DNA from: Paludibacterium purpuratum | GTDB taxonomy: Bacteria > Pseudomonadota > Gammaproteobacteria > Burkholderiales > Chromobacteriaceae | Assembly: GCF_004363805.1 (NCBI RefSeq) | Contig: NZ_SNZP01000006.1 | Coordinates: 124,001 to 188,000 of the forward strand | Reading direction: 5' to 3' | Length of the DNA: 64,000 nucleotides | Shown here: positions 34,828 to 44,271 of the stretch, piece after piece | Layout of the letters: every line of letters starts with the position of its first letter | Numbering within the stretch: the stretch's first letter is position 1 | Program-made: the position numbers and the translations under genes | The notes under the pieces: model-generated | Databases searched by the model: none | What the model was told of the DNA's origin: nothing | Seen by the model: the letters and a program-made list of their open reading frames with translations, nothing else

Positions 34828-36645
34828 ATGAATCGCTACCCACTCTGGAAGTACATCATTATCGCGGTGGCTCTCGTCATTGCGACGATCTACACCCTAC
34901 CCAATTTCTACGGTGAAACGCCGGCCGTTCAGGTCTCCAGTTCGCGCGAATCGATCCCGGTCGACGCCGCGCTGATGGGCCGCGTCGAAGGCGCGTTGCG
35001 CGCCCAGGGCATCAGCCCCGACGGCATGCTGCTCGACAACAACAGCCTGAAGGTGCGTTTCCACGACCCGGATACCCAGATCAAGGCGCGCGACGCCATC
35101 CAGCACGATCTGGGCGACAGCTACATCATTGCGCTCAACCTGTTGTCGGCCTCGCCCGACTGGCTGACGCGCATGAAGGCCTACCCGATGTTCCTCGGCC
35201 TCGACCTGCGCGGCGGGGTGCATTTCATGCTCGAAGTAGACATGAAGGCCGCCGTCGAGAAGACCATGGAACGCTACGCCGGCGACATCCGCCGCGCGCT
35301 GAAGAAGAAAGACGTGCGTTACGGCAGCGTCAAGCACATCGGCAACACCATCGAGATTCAGTTGCGCGACCAGGACACCCTGGCCGCCGCCTCCGACGTG
35401 GTGTCGCGCAACCTGACTTCGCTGACCCAGACCCGCGACAACGCCGGCTTCAAGCTGACGCTGAGCCTGTCGCAGGATGAAATGACCCGCATCCAGAACG
35501 ACGCCGTCAAGCAGAACATCACCACCCTGCACAACCGCGTCAACGAACTGGGCGTGGCCGAGCCGATCATCCAGCAGTCGGGCCCGAACCGCATCGTGGT
35601 CGAGCTGCCGGGCGTGCAGGATACCGCCAAGGCCAAGGACATTCTCGGCCGAACCGACACGCTGGAAGTCCGCATGGTCGAAGACGACCAGGCCAAGGTG
35701 AGCGCCGCGCTGGCCGGTAACGTGCCCGCCGGTTACGAACTGATGGACGAAGCCAATGCCAACGGTTCCGACAAGATCCTGGTCAAGAAGGATGTCGAAT
35801 TGACCGGCGACAACATCAACGATGCCCAACCGGGCTTCGACGAGAACGGCGCGCCGTCGGTCAACATCAATCTCGACGCCACCGGTGCCGACATCTTCCG
35901 TCAGGTGACCAGCGAAAACGTCGGCAAGCGCATGGCGATGATCCTGGTCGAGAAGAACCGCTCCGAAGTGGTGACCGCGCCGGTGATCCGCTCCGAAATC
36001 GGCGGCGGCCGCGTGCAGATTTCCGGCAGTATGAGCCCGGCGGAAGCGCGCGACGTGGCGCTACTGTTGCGTGCCGGCTCGCTGGCCGCGCCGATGAACA
36101 TCGTCGAGGAACGCACCATCGGCCCGAGCCTGGGTAAGGAAAACATCGAGAAAGGCTTCCACTCCACCCTGTGGGGCTTTGCCGCCATCGCGGTGTTCAT
36201 GCTGATCTATTACCGCGTGTTCGGCGTGATTTCGGCGATCTCGCTCGGGGTCAACCTGTTCATGCTGGTGGCGCTGTTGTCGATGATCCAAGCCACGCTG
36301 ACCCTGCCGGGTATCGCCGCCATTGCGCTGGCGCTGGGCATGGCGATCGACTCCAACGTACTGATCAACGAGCGCGTGCGCGAAGAACTTCGCAACGGCA
36401 TGCCGCCGCACTCGGCGATCCAGGCCGGCTACGAGCACGCCTGGGCGACGATTCTCGACTCCAACATCACCACGCTGATCGCCGGCCTCGCGCTGCTGAT
36501 CTTCGGCTCCGGCCCGGTTCGCGGCTTCGCCGTGGTGCACTGCCTCGGCATCATGACCTCGATGTTCTCGGCGGTGCTGGTGTCGCGCGGTCTCGTCAAC
36601 CTGTGGTACGGCCGTCGTCGCCGTCTCACTTCGATTTCGGTGTAA
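34828..36645 (+). CDS. secD: Protein translocase subunit SecD
   Basis: 605 aa. N-terminal membrane helix (KYIIIAVALVIATIYTLPNF), LGLDLRGGVHFMLEVDMKAA signature of the P1 domain, large periplasmic part, and five C-terminal membrane helices including FMLVALLSMIQATLTLPGIA and AIALALGMAIDSNVLINERV, the proton-conducting region. With SecF uses the proton-motive force to pull proteins out of SecY. Confidence 0.97.
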   Translation: MNRYPLWKYIIIAVALVIATIYTLPNFYGETPAVQVSSSRESIPVDAALMGRVEGALRAQGISPDGMLLDNNSLKVRFHDPDTQIKARDAIQHDLGDSYIIALNLLSASPDWLTRMKAYPMFLGLDLRGGVHFMLEVDMKAAVEKTMERYAGDIRRALKKKDVRYGSVKHIGNTIEIQLRDQDTLAAASDVVSRNLTSLTQTRDNAGFKLTLSLSQDEMTRIQNDAVKQNITTLHNRVNELGVAEPIIQQSGPNRIVVELPGVQDTAKAKDILGRTDTLEVRMVEDDQAKVSAALAGNVPAGYELMDEANANGSDKILVKKDVELTGDNINDAQPGFDENGAPSVNINLDATGADIFRQVTSENVGKRMAMILVEKNRSEVVTAPVIRSEIGGGRVQISGSMSPAEARDVALLLRAGSLAAPMNIVEERTIGPSLGKENIEKGFHSTLWGFAAIAVFMLIYYRVFGVISAISLGVNLFMLVALLSMIQATLTLPGIAAIALALGMAIDSNVLINERVREELRNGMPPHSAIQAGYEHAWATILDSNITTLIAGLALLIFGSGPVRGFAVVHCLGIMTSMFSAVLVSRGLVNLWYGRRRRLTSISV

Positions 36646-36656
36646 GGGACCCAGCC

Positions 36657-37592
36657 ATGGAATTCTTCCGCATCAAAAAAGACATTCCCTTCATGAGCTA
36701 CGGCCGGCTCACCACCGCGATCTCGCTGGTGACCTTCATCCTGGCCGTGGTCTTCCTCGCCACCCGCGGGCTGAACTACAGTGTCGAGTTCACCGGCGGG
36801 ACCGTGATGGAGGTGCAGTACCAGCAAGCCGCCAATCTGCCCGACGTGCGCAGCCGCGTCGAAGCGCTCAAGCTCGGCGAGTCGACCATCCAAACGCTCG
36901 GCAGCTCGCGCGACGTGATGATCCGCCTGCCCAACCTGAAGGCCAAGTCGTCGGCCCAACTGTCCAACGAGGTGCTGACCGCGCTGAAGCAGGGCGGCCA
37001 GCAAGTCGATCTGCGCCGGGTGGACTTCGTCGGCCCGCAGGTGGGCGAGGAACTGGTGCAGCACGGCCTGACCGCCATCAGCATCGTCTGCCTCGGCATC
37101 ATGCTCTACCTGGCCCTGCGCTTCGAATGGCGCTTCGCCGTATCGGCCATCATCGCCAATATGCACGACGTGGTGATCATCCTCGGCTGCTTCGCGCTGT
37201 TCCGCTGGGAGTTCTCGCTGACGGTACTGGCCGGCGTGCTGGCGGTGCTCGGCTACTCGGTCAACGAATCGGTGGTGGTGTTCGACCGGATTCGCGAAAA
37301 CTTCCGCAAGGCCAATATGCGCAACCACACGGTCGCGGAGATCATCGACAACGCCATTACCTCGACCATGAGCCGAACCATCATCACGCACGGCTCGACC
37401 GAAACCATGGTGCTGGCGATGCTGCTGTTCGGCGGGCCGGCGCTGCACGGCTTCGCAACCGCGCTGACCATCGGCATTCTGTTCGGTATCTACTCGTCGG
37501 TTCTGGTGGCAAGCCCGATCGTGCTGTGGCTCGGCGTCTCGCGCGAGAATCTGGTCAAGCCGCCCAAGCAGAAACAGGAGGCGGTGGTCTAA
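36657..37592 (+). CDS. secF: Protein translocase subunit SecF
   Basis: 311 aa from ATG 36657 (MEFFRIKKDIPFMSYGRLTT). NYSVEFTGGTVMEVQYQQAA is the SecF P1 signature; six membrane helices follow, with VLGYSVNESVVVFDRIRENF and RTIITHGSTE in the conserved core. Starts 11 bases after secD. Confidence 0.97.
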   Translation: MEFFRIKKDIPFMSYGRLTTAISLVTFILAVVFLATRGLNYSVEFTGGTVMEVQYQQAANLPDVRSRVEALKLGESTIQTLGSSRDVMIRLPNLKAKSSAQLSNEVLTALKQGGQQVDLRRVDFVGPQVGEELVQHGLTAISIVCLGIMLYLALRFEWRFAVSAIIANMHDVVIILGCFALFRWEFSLTVLAGVLAVLGYSVNESVVVFDRIRENFRKANMRNHTVAEIIDNAITSTMSRTIITHGSTETMVLAMLLFGGPALHGFATALTIGILFGIYSSVLVASPIVLWLGVSRENLVKPPKQKQEAVV

Positions 37593-37605
37593 CCACCCCG
37601 CCCCA

Positions 37606-37635
37606 CTGGCCGGCGCCTAGCGTCGGCCAGTTTTT
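37606..37635 (+). terminator. Intrinsic terminator after secF
   Basis: Stem CTGGCCG / CGGCCAG (37606-37612, 37624-37630) followed by TTTTTCTTTT. Confidence 0.8.
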
Positions 37636-37671
37636 CTTTTACGTTATGATCCGTCCGGAGTTCTGGTTCCC

Positions 37672-38310
37672 ATGCACTACGTCACCTTCTTGATTGACTT
37701 CGTCCTGCACATCGACCAGCACCTGCCGCCGCTGATCGCCGCCTACGGCCCGTTGATCTACCTGATCCTGTTCGCCATCGTGTTCAGCGAAACCGGTCTG
37801 GTGGTCATGCCTTTCCTACCCGGAGACTCGTTGCTGTTCGTCGCCGGCACCTTGGCCGCCACCGGCAACATGAGCCTGAGCTCGCTGATGGGCGTACTGG
37901 GCGTTGCCGCCATCCTCGGCAACCAGGTCAACTACCTGATCGGACGCTTTTTCGGCCATAAGCTATTCGCCAACCCGAATTCGAAGATCTTCCGCCGCGC
38001 CTATCTGGACCGCACTCATGCGTTCTATGAAAAGCATGGCGGCAAGACCCTGATCTTCGCGCGCTTCATGCCGATCGTGCGCACCTTCGCCCCCTTCGTG
38101 GCCGGTATCGGCGAGATGCCGCTGGCGCGCTTCACCCTGTTCAATATCGTCGGCAGCGTTTTGTGGGTCGGCCTGTTCTGCTTGGCCGGCTACCTGTTCG
38201 GCAATATTCCGGTGATCCGCCACAACCTGGAGCTGTTGATCATCGGCATCATCGTGGTGTCGTTCCTGCCCGGCATCATTGCCGCCTGGCGCCACCGCGC
38301 GGGGAAATGA
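37672..38310 (+). CDS. DedA-family membrane protein
   Basis: 212 aa. SNARE-associated/DedA family: [40 protein letters not shown] and [20 protein letters not shown] with the conserved Arg/Pro residues. Such proteins flip undecaprenyl phosphate or phospholipids and support envelope homeostasis. Stop overlaps the mutL start (ATGA). Confidence 0.92.
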   Translation: MHYVTFLIDFVLHIDQHLPPLIAAYGPLIYLILFAIVFSETGLVVMPFLPGDSLLFVAGTLAATGNMSLSSLMGVLGVAAILGNQVNYLIGRFFGHKLFANPNSKIFRRAYLDRTHAFYEKHGGKTLIFARFMPIVRTFAPFVAGIGEMPLARFTLFNIVGSVLWVGLFCLAGYLFGNIPVIRHNLELLIIGIIVVSFLPGIIAAWRHRAGK

Positions 38311-40163
38311 CCATGCGCCCGATCCGTCGCCTGCCCGACCACCTGGTCAACCAGATCGCAGCCGGCGAGGTGGTCGAGCGACCGGCCTCGGCACTGAAGG
38401 AACTGCTGGAAAACAGTCTGGACGCCGGCGCGGATAAGATCACCGTCGATTTGGCTCAAGGCGGCATCAAGCTGATCCGCGTCACCGACAACGGCGGCGG
38501 CATTGCCGCCGACGATCTGCCGCTGGCGCTGGATCGTCACGCCACCAGCAAAATCGCCTCGCTCGACGAACTGGAGCAGGTCGGCACCTTGGGGTTTCGC
38601 GGCGAAGGCTTGGCCAGTATCGCGTCGGTCTCGCGCCTGACGCTGATCAGCCGCCAAGAAGACGCCGCGCACGCGCACCAGATATTGGCCATCGATGGCC
38701 GACTGCATCCGGTGGAACCGGCGGCGCATGCGCCCGGCACCAGCGTCGAAGCCGTCGATCTGTATTTCAATACCCCGGCGCGCCGTAAGTTTCTCAAATC
38801 CGATAACACCGAATACGCCCATTGCGCCGCGGTATTCGAGCGCATCGCGCTGGCAAGGCCGGACGTCGAGTTTCTGCTGCGGCACAACGGCAAGGTGGTT
38901 TGGCGCTTGCCGCAGGGCAGTCGCGCCGAGCGCGTCGCCGCCCTCCTCGGGCAGGATTTCATCCAAGCCTCGTTACCGCTGGAGCACGTCGCCGGCCCCT
39001 TGCAACTCACCGGTTTCATCGCCGACCCGACCTACTCCAAGGCCAGCCGCGACGCGCAATACTTTTACGTCAACGGCCGCTTCGTGCGCGAAAAAACCGC
39101 TCAACACGCATTGCGCCAAGCCTACCGCGACGTGCTGCACCACGAGCGCCACCCGGCCTATGTGCTGTTTTTGACCATGGACCCGGCCGCGGTCGACGTG
39201 AACGTCCACCCGACCAAAATCGAGGTTCGTTTCCGCGAGTCGCAGGCGGTCCATCAGTTTCTGTTCCATAGCCTGAACAAAACGCTGTCCGGCAGCGCCG
39301 GTAATCGCGCCGACGCGACGCACGAACCGACGGCGACGGCGACGGACTCGACGATGCCCTCCCCCGCCATGTCCGCCGCACGGCCATCGATGCCGCCGCC
39401 CGCCCGCGGCCAAGTGTTCGTTCAGCAAAGCATGCCGCTGCACGTCGCGGAAGGCGCGCAGTCGATCTATCAAAAACTGTTCGACGGCGTGCGCGAAGAA
39501 GAACGCGCCTTAGACCGGCAGACCGGGACGCCTCGTACCGACCTGCCGCCAGTGGCATTACCCGAAAGCGACGACGGCATCCCCCCGCTCGGTTTCGCGC
39601 TGGCTCAACTGCATGGCGTCTATATCCTGTCGCAGTGCCAGGAAGGCCTGATCGTGGTCGACATGCATGCCGCACACGAACGCATCGTCTACGAACGCCT
39701 GAAAACCGCGCTCGACCACGAAGGCATTCCCACCCAACCGCTGTTGCTGCCGGTGTCGTTTGGCGCCAGTGCGCAGGAAGTCGCGACGGTGGAAGAACAC
39801 AAGGAGGGCATGACGCGCCTGGGCCTGGAACTCGCCGCGCTGTCGCCGACCCAGATTGCCGTGCGCGCCGTGCCGCAGTGGCTATCGGATGGCAACCCGG
39901 TCGACCTGGCACGGGCGGTGCTGGCCGACGTGCGAGAATTCGGCCTGACGCGAGTGCTGACCGAACGGCGCAATGAGCTCTTGGCCACCATGGCTTGCCA
40001 TGGCGCCGTGCGCGCCAATCGCCAGCTGACGCTGGTCGAGATGAATGCGCTGTTGCGCGACATGGAAGCCACAGAGCGCTCCGGTCAATGCAACCATGGC
40101 CGCCCCACCTGGTCGCGCCTTTCCATGAAACAGCTCGACGAGCTGTTCATGCGGGGACAATGA
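38307..40163 (+). CDS. mutL: DNA mismatch repair protein MutL
   Basis: 618 aa from ATG 38307 ([20 protein letters not shown]). GHKL ATPase motifs [15 protein letters not shown] and [16 protein letters not shown]; linker of low complexity about 375-420; C-terminal dimerisation domain with [20 protein letters not shown] and CNHGRPTW. No endonuclease DQHAxxE motif is seen (the equivalent reads [12 protein letters not shown], typical of non-nicking MutL of bacteria with MutH, though MutH cannot be judged here). Coupled to dedA, followed by miaA after 4 bases. Confidence 0.96.
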   Translation: MTMRPIRRLPDHLVNQIAAGEVVERPASALKELLENSLDAGADKITVDLAQGGIKLIRVTDNGGGIAADDLPLALDRHATSKIASLDELEQVGTLGFRGEGLASIASVSRLTLISRQEDAAHAHQILAIDGRLHPVEPAAHAPGTSVEAVDLYFNTPARRKFLKSDNTEYAHCAAVFERIALARPDVEFLLRHNGKVVWRLPQGSRAERVAALLGQDFIQASLPLEHVAGPLQLTGFIADPTYSKASRDAQYFYVNGRFVREKTAQHALRQAYRDVLHHERHPAYVLFLTMDPAAVDVNVHPTKIEVRFRESQAVHQFLFHSLNKTLSGSAGNRADATHEPTATATDSTMPSPAMSAARPSMPPPARGQVFVQQSMPLHVAEGAQSIYQKLFDGVREEERALDRQTGTPRTDLPPVALPESDDGIPPLGFALAQLHGVYILSQCQEGLIVVDMHAAHERIVYERLKTALDHEGIPTQPLLLPVSFGASAQEVATVEEHKEGMTRLGLELAALSPTQIAVRAVPQWLSDGNPVDLARAVLADVREFGLTRVLTERRNELLATMACHGAVRANRQLTLVEMNALLRDMEATERSGQCNHGRPTWSRLSMKQLDELFMRGQ

Positions 40164-40167
40164 CGGG

Positions 40168-41139
40168 ATGAAGCACGACGTACTCTTTTTGATGGGGCCG
40201 ACCGCCAGCGGCAAGACCGCGCTGACGTTCGAATTGGCGCGCCATTTCCCGATCGAGATCGTCAGCGTCGACTCGGCGCTGGTTTATCGCGACATGGATA
40301 TCGGTACTGCCAAACCGAGCCGCGAGGAGCAGGCGCTCTGCCCGCATCATCTGATCGACATCATCAGCCCGCTGGAAAGTTATTCCGCCGCACAGTTTTG
40401 CGCCGATGCCGAACGGCTGATCGACGAGATCCACGCTCGCGGGCATATTCCGTTGTTGGCAGGCGGCACCATGCTGTACTACAAGGCGCTGCTCGAAGGG
40501 CTATCCGAACTGCCGCAAGCCGATGCCGCCCTGCGCGCTCAACTGGATCGAGACGCCGCGGCGCATGGCTGGCCGGCGCTGCACGCCCGCTTGGCCGAGC
40601 TCGACCCGGTCAGCGCCGCGCGCCTCAAACCCAACGATGCGCAGCGCATCCAGCGCGCGCTGGAGGTTTGCCTGCTGGCCGGCCGGCCGATGTCCGAACT
40701 ATTCCAAGACAGCACGCGCCCAGAACGCCGCTGGCGCTCGCTCAACCTGGCGCTGGTGCCAGCCGAGCGGCGCTGGTTGCACGAGCGCATTGCGCTTCGT
40801 TTCCGCCAAATGTTGGCCGCCGGCTTCCTCGACGAGGTCAGCGCATTGCGCAGCCAGTACCCCGAGCTGGCGCCGGCCATGCCGTCGATGCGTTGCGTCG
40901 GTTATCGCCAAGCCTGGGAATACCAGGACGGCGCCTGCAGCTACGACGAGATGGTCGAGCGCGGTATCGCCGCCACCCGCCAGCTTTGCAAGCGTCAGCT
41001 CACCTGGATGCGCTCACTCGACGTGCTGCCGCTCGATGCACAGCAAGACGACGTGGCCCTACGCGCCGTTGCCTTGTGCACGGCCTTTCTCGCCGGCGAC
41101 GAACTGCCGGCGAACCTGCTCTACAGCGGCGGCTACTGA
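40168..41139 (+). CDS. miaA: tRNA dimethylallyltransferase
   Basis: 323 aa. P-loop [58 protein letters not shown] and [18 protein letters not shown] are diagnostic. Adds the isopentenyl group to A37 of UNN-reading tRNAs. mutL-miaA adjacency is conserved in proteobacteria. Confidence 0.97.
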   Translation: MKHDVLFLMGPTASGKTALTFELARHFPIEIVSVDSALVYRDMDIGTAKPSREEQALCPHHLIDIISPLESYSAAQFCADAERLIDEIHARGHIPLLAGGTMLYYKALLEGLSELPQADAALRAQLDRDAAAHGWPALHARLAELDPVSAARLKPNDAQRIQRALEVCLLAGRPMSELFQDSTRPERRWRSLNLALVPAERRWLHERIALRFRQMLAAGFLDEVSALRSQYPELAPAMPSMRCVGYRQAWEYQDGACSYDEMVERGIAATRQLCKRQLTWMRSLDVLPLDAQQDDVALRAVALCTAFLAGDELPANLLYSGGY

Positions 41140-41189
41140 GCGCAACTCCCGTCAGAAATGGGTTCGTACCACAGCCCCCACGGACGCTG

Positions 41190-41537
41190 CTATCGCGCCG
41201 CCACCAATTTGATTTCCACCTTCCATGCCGGGTTGGCCAGCTTGGCTTGCACCGTGGCGCGCGCCGGCGTATGCCCGGCCGGCACCCAGGCATCCCAGGC
41301 GACGTTCATCGCGTCGTAGTCGGCCAGGTCGGCCAGAAAGATGGTGGTATCGACAATCCGGCTCTTGTCGCTGCCGAGCTCGGCCAGCAGCTTATCGATC
41401 TGTGCCAGTACGTCGGCGGTTTGTGCCGTGGCATCGACATCGGTATTGTTCGGCACTTGGCCTGCCAGAAAAATCAGGCCATTGGCCACAACGGCTTCGG
41501 ACAGCCGGGCACCCGGTTGATGGCGGTAAATCGTCAC
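41190..41537 (-). CDS. RidA-family enamine/imine deaminase
   Basis: 115 aa. ANGLIFLAGQVPNNTD, DTTIFLADLADYDAMNVAWD and PARATVQAKLANPAWKVEIK, with the substrate-binding Arg in PARATV, fit the YjgF/RidA family. RidA proteins hydrolyse reactive enamines such as 2-aminoacrylate released by PLP enzymes. It lies 45 bases downstream of a PLP-dependent trans-sulfuration gene on the same strand, which fits that role. It converges on miaA. Confidence 0.88.
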   Translation of the reverse strand: MTIYRHQPGARLSEAVVANGLIFLAGQVPNNTDVDATAQTADVLAQIDKLLAELGSDKSRIVDTTIFLADLADYDAMNVAWDAWVPAGHTPARATVQAKLANPAWKVEIKLVAAR

Positions 41538-41582
41538 GCTTTGCTCCTGCGAAGTAAAAGAGGTTCGGTCATTCTAACGTCA

Positions 41583-42755
41583 TTACGCCGGCAAGGCAGC
41601 GTCCAGACCCGCAGCAAGATCGCGCCGCAGATCCTCCACTCCCTCGATACCCACCGACAGGCGTAACAGATTGTCGGTCAGGCCGATCTGACGCCGATGT
41701 TCGAGCGGCACCGCCGCATGCGTCATGGTCGCCGGGTGGCATACCAGGCTCTCCACGCCCCCCAGGCTTTCGGCCAGGGTAAACAGTTTCAGCGGCTGCA
41801 GGAAACGGGTGAGCGCCGCCGCATCGCCTTTCAGATAAAACGACACCACCCCGCCGTAGCCTTGCATTTGGCTTCGTGCCAGCGCGTGTTGCGGATGGCT
41901 CTCGAGCCCCGGGTACAACACGCGCTCGACCGCCGGATGCGTCTCAAGCCAATGCGCCAGCGCCAGCGCATTGGCATTGTGCCGTTCCATGCGCAAGGCC
42001 AAGGTGCGTAAGCCCCGCGTCACCAGGAAGCTCGGGAACGGGTCGAGCACCGCGCCGGTGGCGTTGTGCAGGAAGGCCAGTTTTTCCGCCAGTTCCGGCC
42101 GGTCGTGGCCGACCACCGCGACCCCGGCCACGACATCGGAATGGCCGTTCAGATACTTGGTCGCAGAGTGCAACACGATATCGAAACCATGAGCCAGCGG
42201 GCGCTGCACCACCGGCGATGCGAAAGTGTTGTCGGCCACGGCCAGAATACCGCGCTCGCGCGCGAGCCGGCCGACCGCCGCCAGATCGACCAATTGATTG
42301 AGCGGATTGGAGGGTGTCTCCACCCACAACAGCCGCGTTTCCGGCCGGATTGCCGCGGCGAGCGCCGCCAGATCGTCGGCCGCCACATAGCTGACCGTCA
42401 GATTGGCGCTGATACCGCGCACGCGCTCGAACAGACGGAAGGTACCGCCATACAGATCGTTGACGGCGACGATATGGCTGCCGGCCGGTAACAGATCCAA
42501 CACCGTGGCGATCGCCGCCAGTCCCGAAGCGAAGGCATAGCCCTGCGCCCCGCCCTCCAACTCGGCCACGGCCCGCTCCAGCACCTGGCGCGTCGGGTTT
42601 TGCGAACGCGAATATTCATAGCCGGTGTGCTCGCCCGGTGCATATTGACGGTAGGTCGAAGTCGCGTAAATCGGCGGGACCACGGCACCGTAAGGATCGG
42701 CAAACGGATCGGCCAGCAGGCCAGCGGTAATCGAAAGGGTATGGAAGTCGGTCAT
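41583..42755 (-). CDS. PLP-dependent Cys/Met metabolism enzyme (cystathionine gamma-synthase/lyase type)
   Basis: 390 aa. SRSQNPTRQVLERAVAELEG, AVNDLYGGTFRLFERV, WVETPSNPLNQLVDLAAVGR, and the Schiff-base Lys in VLHSATKYLNGHSDVVAG are classic for the Cys/Met-metabolism PLP family; the C-terminus has LGGVESLVCHPATMTHAAVP. Sequence alone does not separate cystathionine gamma-synthase (metB), gamma-lyase or beta-lyase activity. Likely cotranscribed with the RidA gene. Confidence 0.9.
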   Translation of the reverse strand: MTDFHTLSITAGLLADPFADPYGAVVPPIYATSTYRQYAPGEHTGYEYSRSQNPTRQVLERAVAELEGGAQGYAFASGLAAIATVLDLLPAGSHIVAVNDLYGGTFRLFERVRGISANLTVSYVAADDLAALAAAIRPETRLLWVETPSNPLNQLVDLAAVGRLARERGILAVADNTFASPVVQRPLAHGFDIVLHSATKYLNGHSDVVAGVAVVGHDRPELAEKLAFLHNATGAVLDPFPSFLVTRGLRTLALRMERHNANALALAHWLETHPAVERVLYPGLESHPQHALARSQMQGYGGVVSFYLKGDAAALTRFLQPLKLFTLAESLGGVESLVCHPATMTHAAVPLEHRRQIGLTDNLLRLSVGIEGVEDLRRDLAAGLDAALPA

Positions 42756-42834
42756 GGCAGTCCTTGCAGCTTGCTATTTTGTTTGAATGCAAACAAATAT
42801 AACCACAAGGAATGTAAATCGCAAATTTAATAAC

Positions 42835-42861
42835 AAAAGCCGATGCAATGCATCGGCTTTT
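42835..42861. terminator. Bidirectional terminator after the desaturase gene
   Basis: 12-bp perfect stem AAAAGCCGATGC / GCATCGGCTTTT (42835-42846, 42850-42861) with three-base loop. Serves the minus-strand desaturase gene. Confidence 0.7.
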
Positions 42862-42881
42862 GCTTTGCGAGCGTACGTCGC

Positions 42882-44072
42882 TTAGGCCAGGGCCACCCGG
42901 CGCAAGTCGAAGGCAAAACGCTCCAGCGCGGCAATGCCACTCGACTCGGCACGTGCGCACCAGTCGTGCAACTCCTGCAGCAGTTGCTCGCGCGTCAGGT
43001 TCGAACGCAGCCACACCCGGCTGAGTTCCTGGCGCATCGCGTAGACCTTGGCTGCCAGCGGACTATTTTCCAGTAGTTGCTGCAACTCGTGCCGCTCGGC
43101 TTCCGGGGTCTGCTGCGACTCCTGCTTCAGCCAGCGCTTGAATTTGGCCGGCAAATCGGGCGTGTGCACCTCGGGCAAGGCCGCGCGCACCCGAACCAGT
43201 TCCTCCTGGCAGGCATGTGCCAAATCGCGGGCGAAGCGCGCCGCCAGCGCATAGCGGTTGGCGACGATTGCCTGCAAGCGTTCGGCGTCGATGCTGAGCT
43301 TGCTGCCCGTGCACTGCAGCCTGGGCGCCACCTTGCGCACCTTGGCCATGCCGAACATCGACAAAATACGGATATACATCCAGCCGATGTCGAACTCGAA
43401 CCACTTGTGCGACAGCTTGGCCGAGGTGCCGAAGGTATGGTGATTATTGTGCAGCTCCTCGCCACCGATCAGGATGCCCCAGGGAACGATGTTGGTCGAC
43501 GCGTCCTCGCACTCGAAATTGCGATAGCCCCAATAGTGGCCGATGCCGTTGATCACGCCGGCGGCGAACAGCGGGATCCAGATCATCTGTACCCCCCAGA
43601 TCAACAGACCCGGCAAGCCGAACAACGCCAGGTCGATGGCCAGCAACAGAAAAATCCCCTTGCCGTTATGCGGGGTGTAGAGCTTGTTTTCGATCCAGTC
43701 GTCCGGCGTGGCATGGCCGAACTTCTCGATATCCTCGCGCATGGCGCAAGCGTCGCGGTACAGCCAGGTGCCCTTGAAAAACACCGTCCAGATGCCGTGC
43801 ACTTGCGGGCTGTGCGGATCGTCCTGGCGCTCACAGCGGGCATGATGTTTACGATGCACCGCCGCCCACTCCTTGGTGACCATGCCGGTGGTCAGCCACA
43901 ACCAGAAACGGAAGAAATGACTGATCAGCGGATGCAGATCGAGTGCGCGGTGCGCTTGATGACGGTGCAGAAAAATCGTGACGGACGCGATGGTCACGTG
44001 CGTCAACGCCAGGGCGGCCACCACGTAGCCCCACCACGGCAGGTCGGTCAGACCATAAAGTATTACAGACAT
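42882..44072 (-). CDS. Membrane fatty-acid (acyl-CoA delta-9) desaturase
   Basis: 396 aa from ATG 44072 (MSVILYGLTDLPWWGYVVAA). The three His boxes are present: HRHQAH, HRKHH and HNNHH, which bind the di-iron centre, with two hydrophobic hairpins between them. Residues about 270-396 form an extra soluble helical extension not needed for the desaturase core. Introduces a double bond in membrane lipid acyl chains, often cold-controlled. Divergent from the DUF945 gene. Extensions to 44201 were rejected. Confidence 0.92.
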   Translation of the reverse strand: MSVILYGLTDLPWWGYVVAALALTHVTIASVTIFLHRHQAHRALDLHPLISHFFRFWLWLTTGMVTKEWAAVHRKHHARCERQDDPHSPQVHGIWTVFFKGTWLYRDACAMREDIEKFGHATPDDWIENKLYTPHNGKGIFLLLAIDLALFGLPGLLIWGVQMIWIPLFAAGVINGIGHYWGYRNFECEDASTNIVPWGILIGGEELHNNHHTFGTSAKLSHKWFEFDIGWMYIRILSMFGMAKVRKVAPRLQCTGSKLSIDAERLQAIVANRYALAARFARDLAHACQEELVRVRAALPEVHTPDLPAKFKRWLKQESQQTPEAERHELQQLLENSPLAAKVYAMRQELSRVWLRSNLTREQLLQELHDWCARAESSGIAALERFAFDLRRVALA

Positions 44073-44271
44073 GCTTATCCGGTTCCTCGGTACAGGGATG
44101 AAAAAGAAGGACTGAGTGAAGTCCGCAGCGATAATGATTTTCGTTAGTGTTATCGCTCTATTATATAAAGGTTCGCCCTGTTTTGTCAGAACCATCGCCA
44201 CACGGGTTCATTGCATGGGCGGACATGGTGTACCATTAGCGCCTGGTCCTCATTACTTCAGAAAAGATCCT

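Noticed and set aside
44116-44271. 52-codon upstream extension of the DUF945 gene
   Set aside because: Covers the promoter area shared with the divergent desaturase gene and lacks family similarity.
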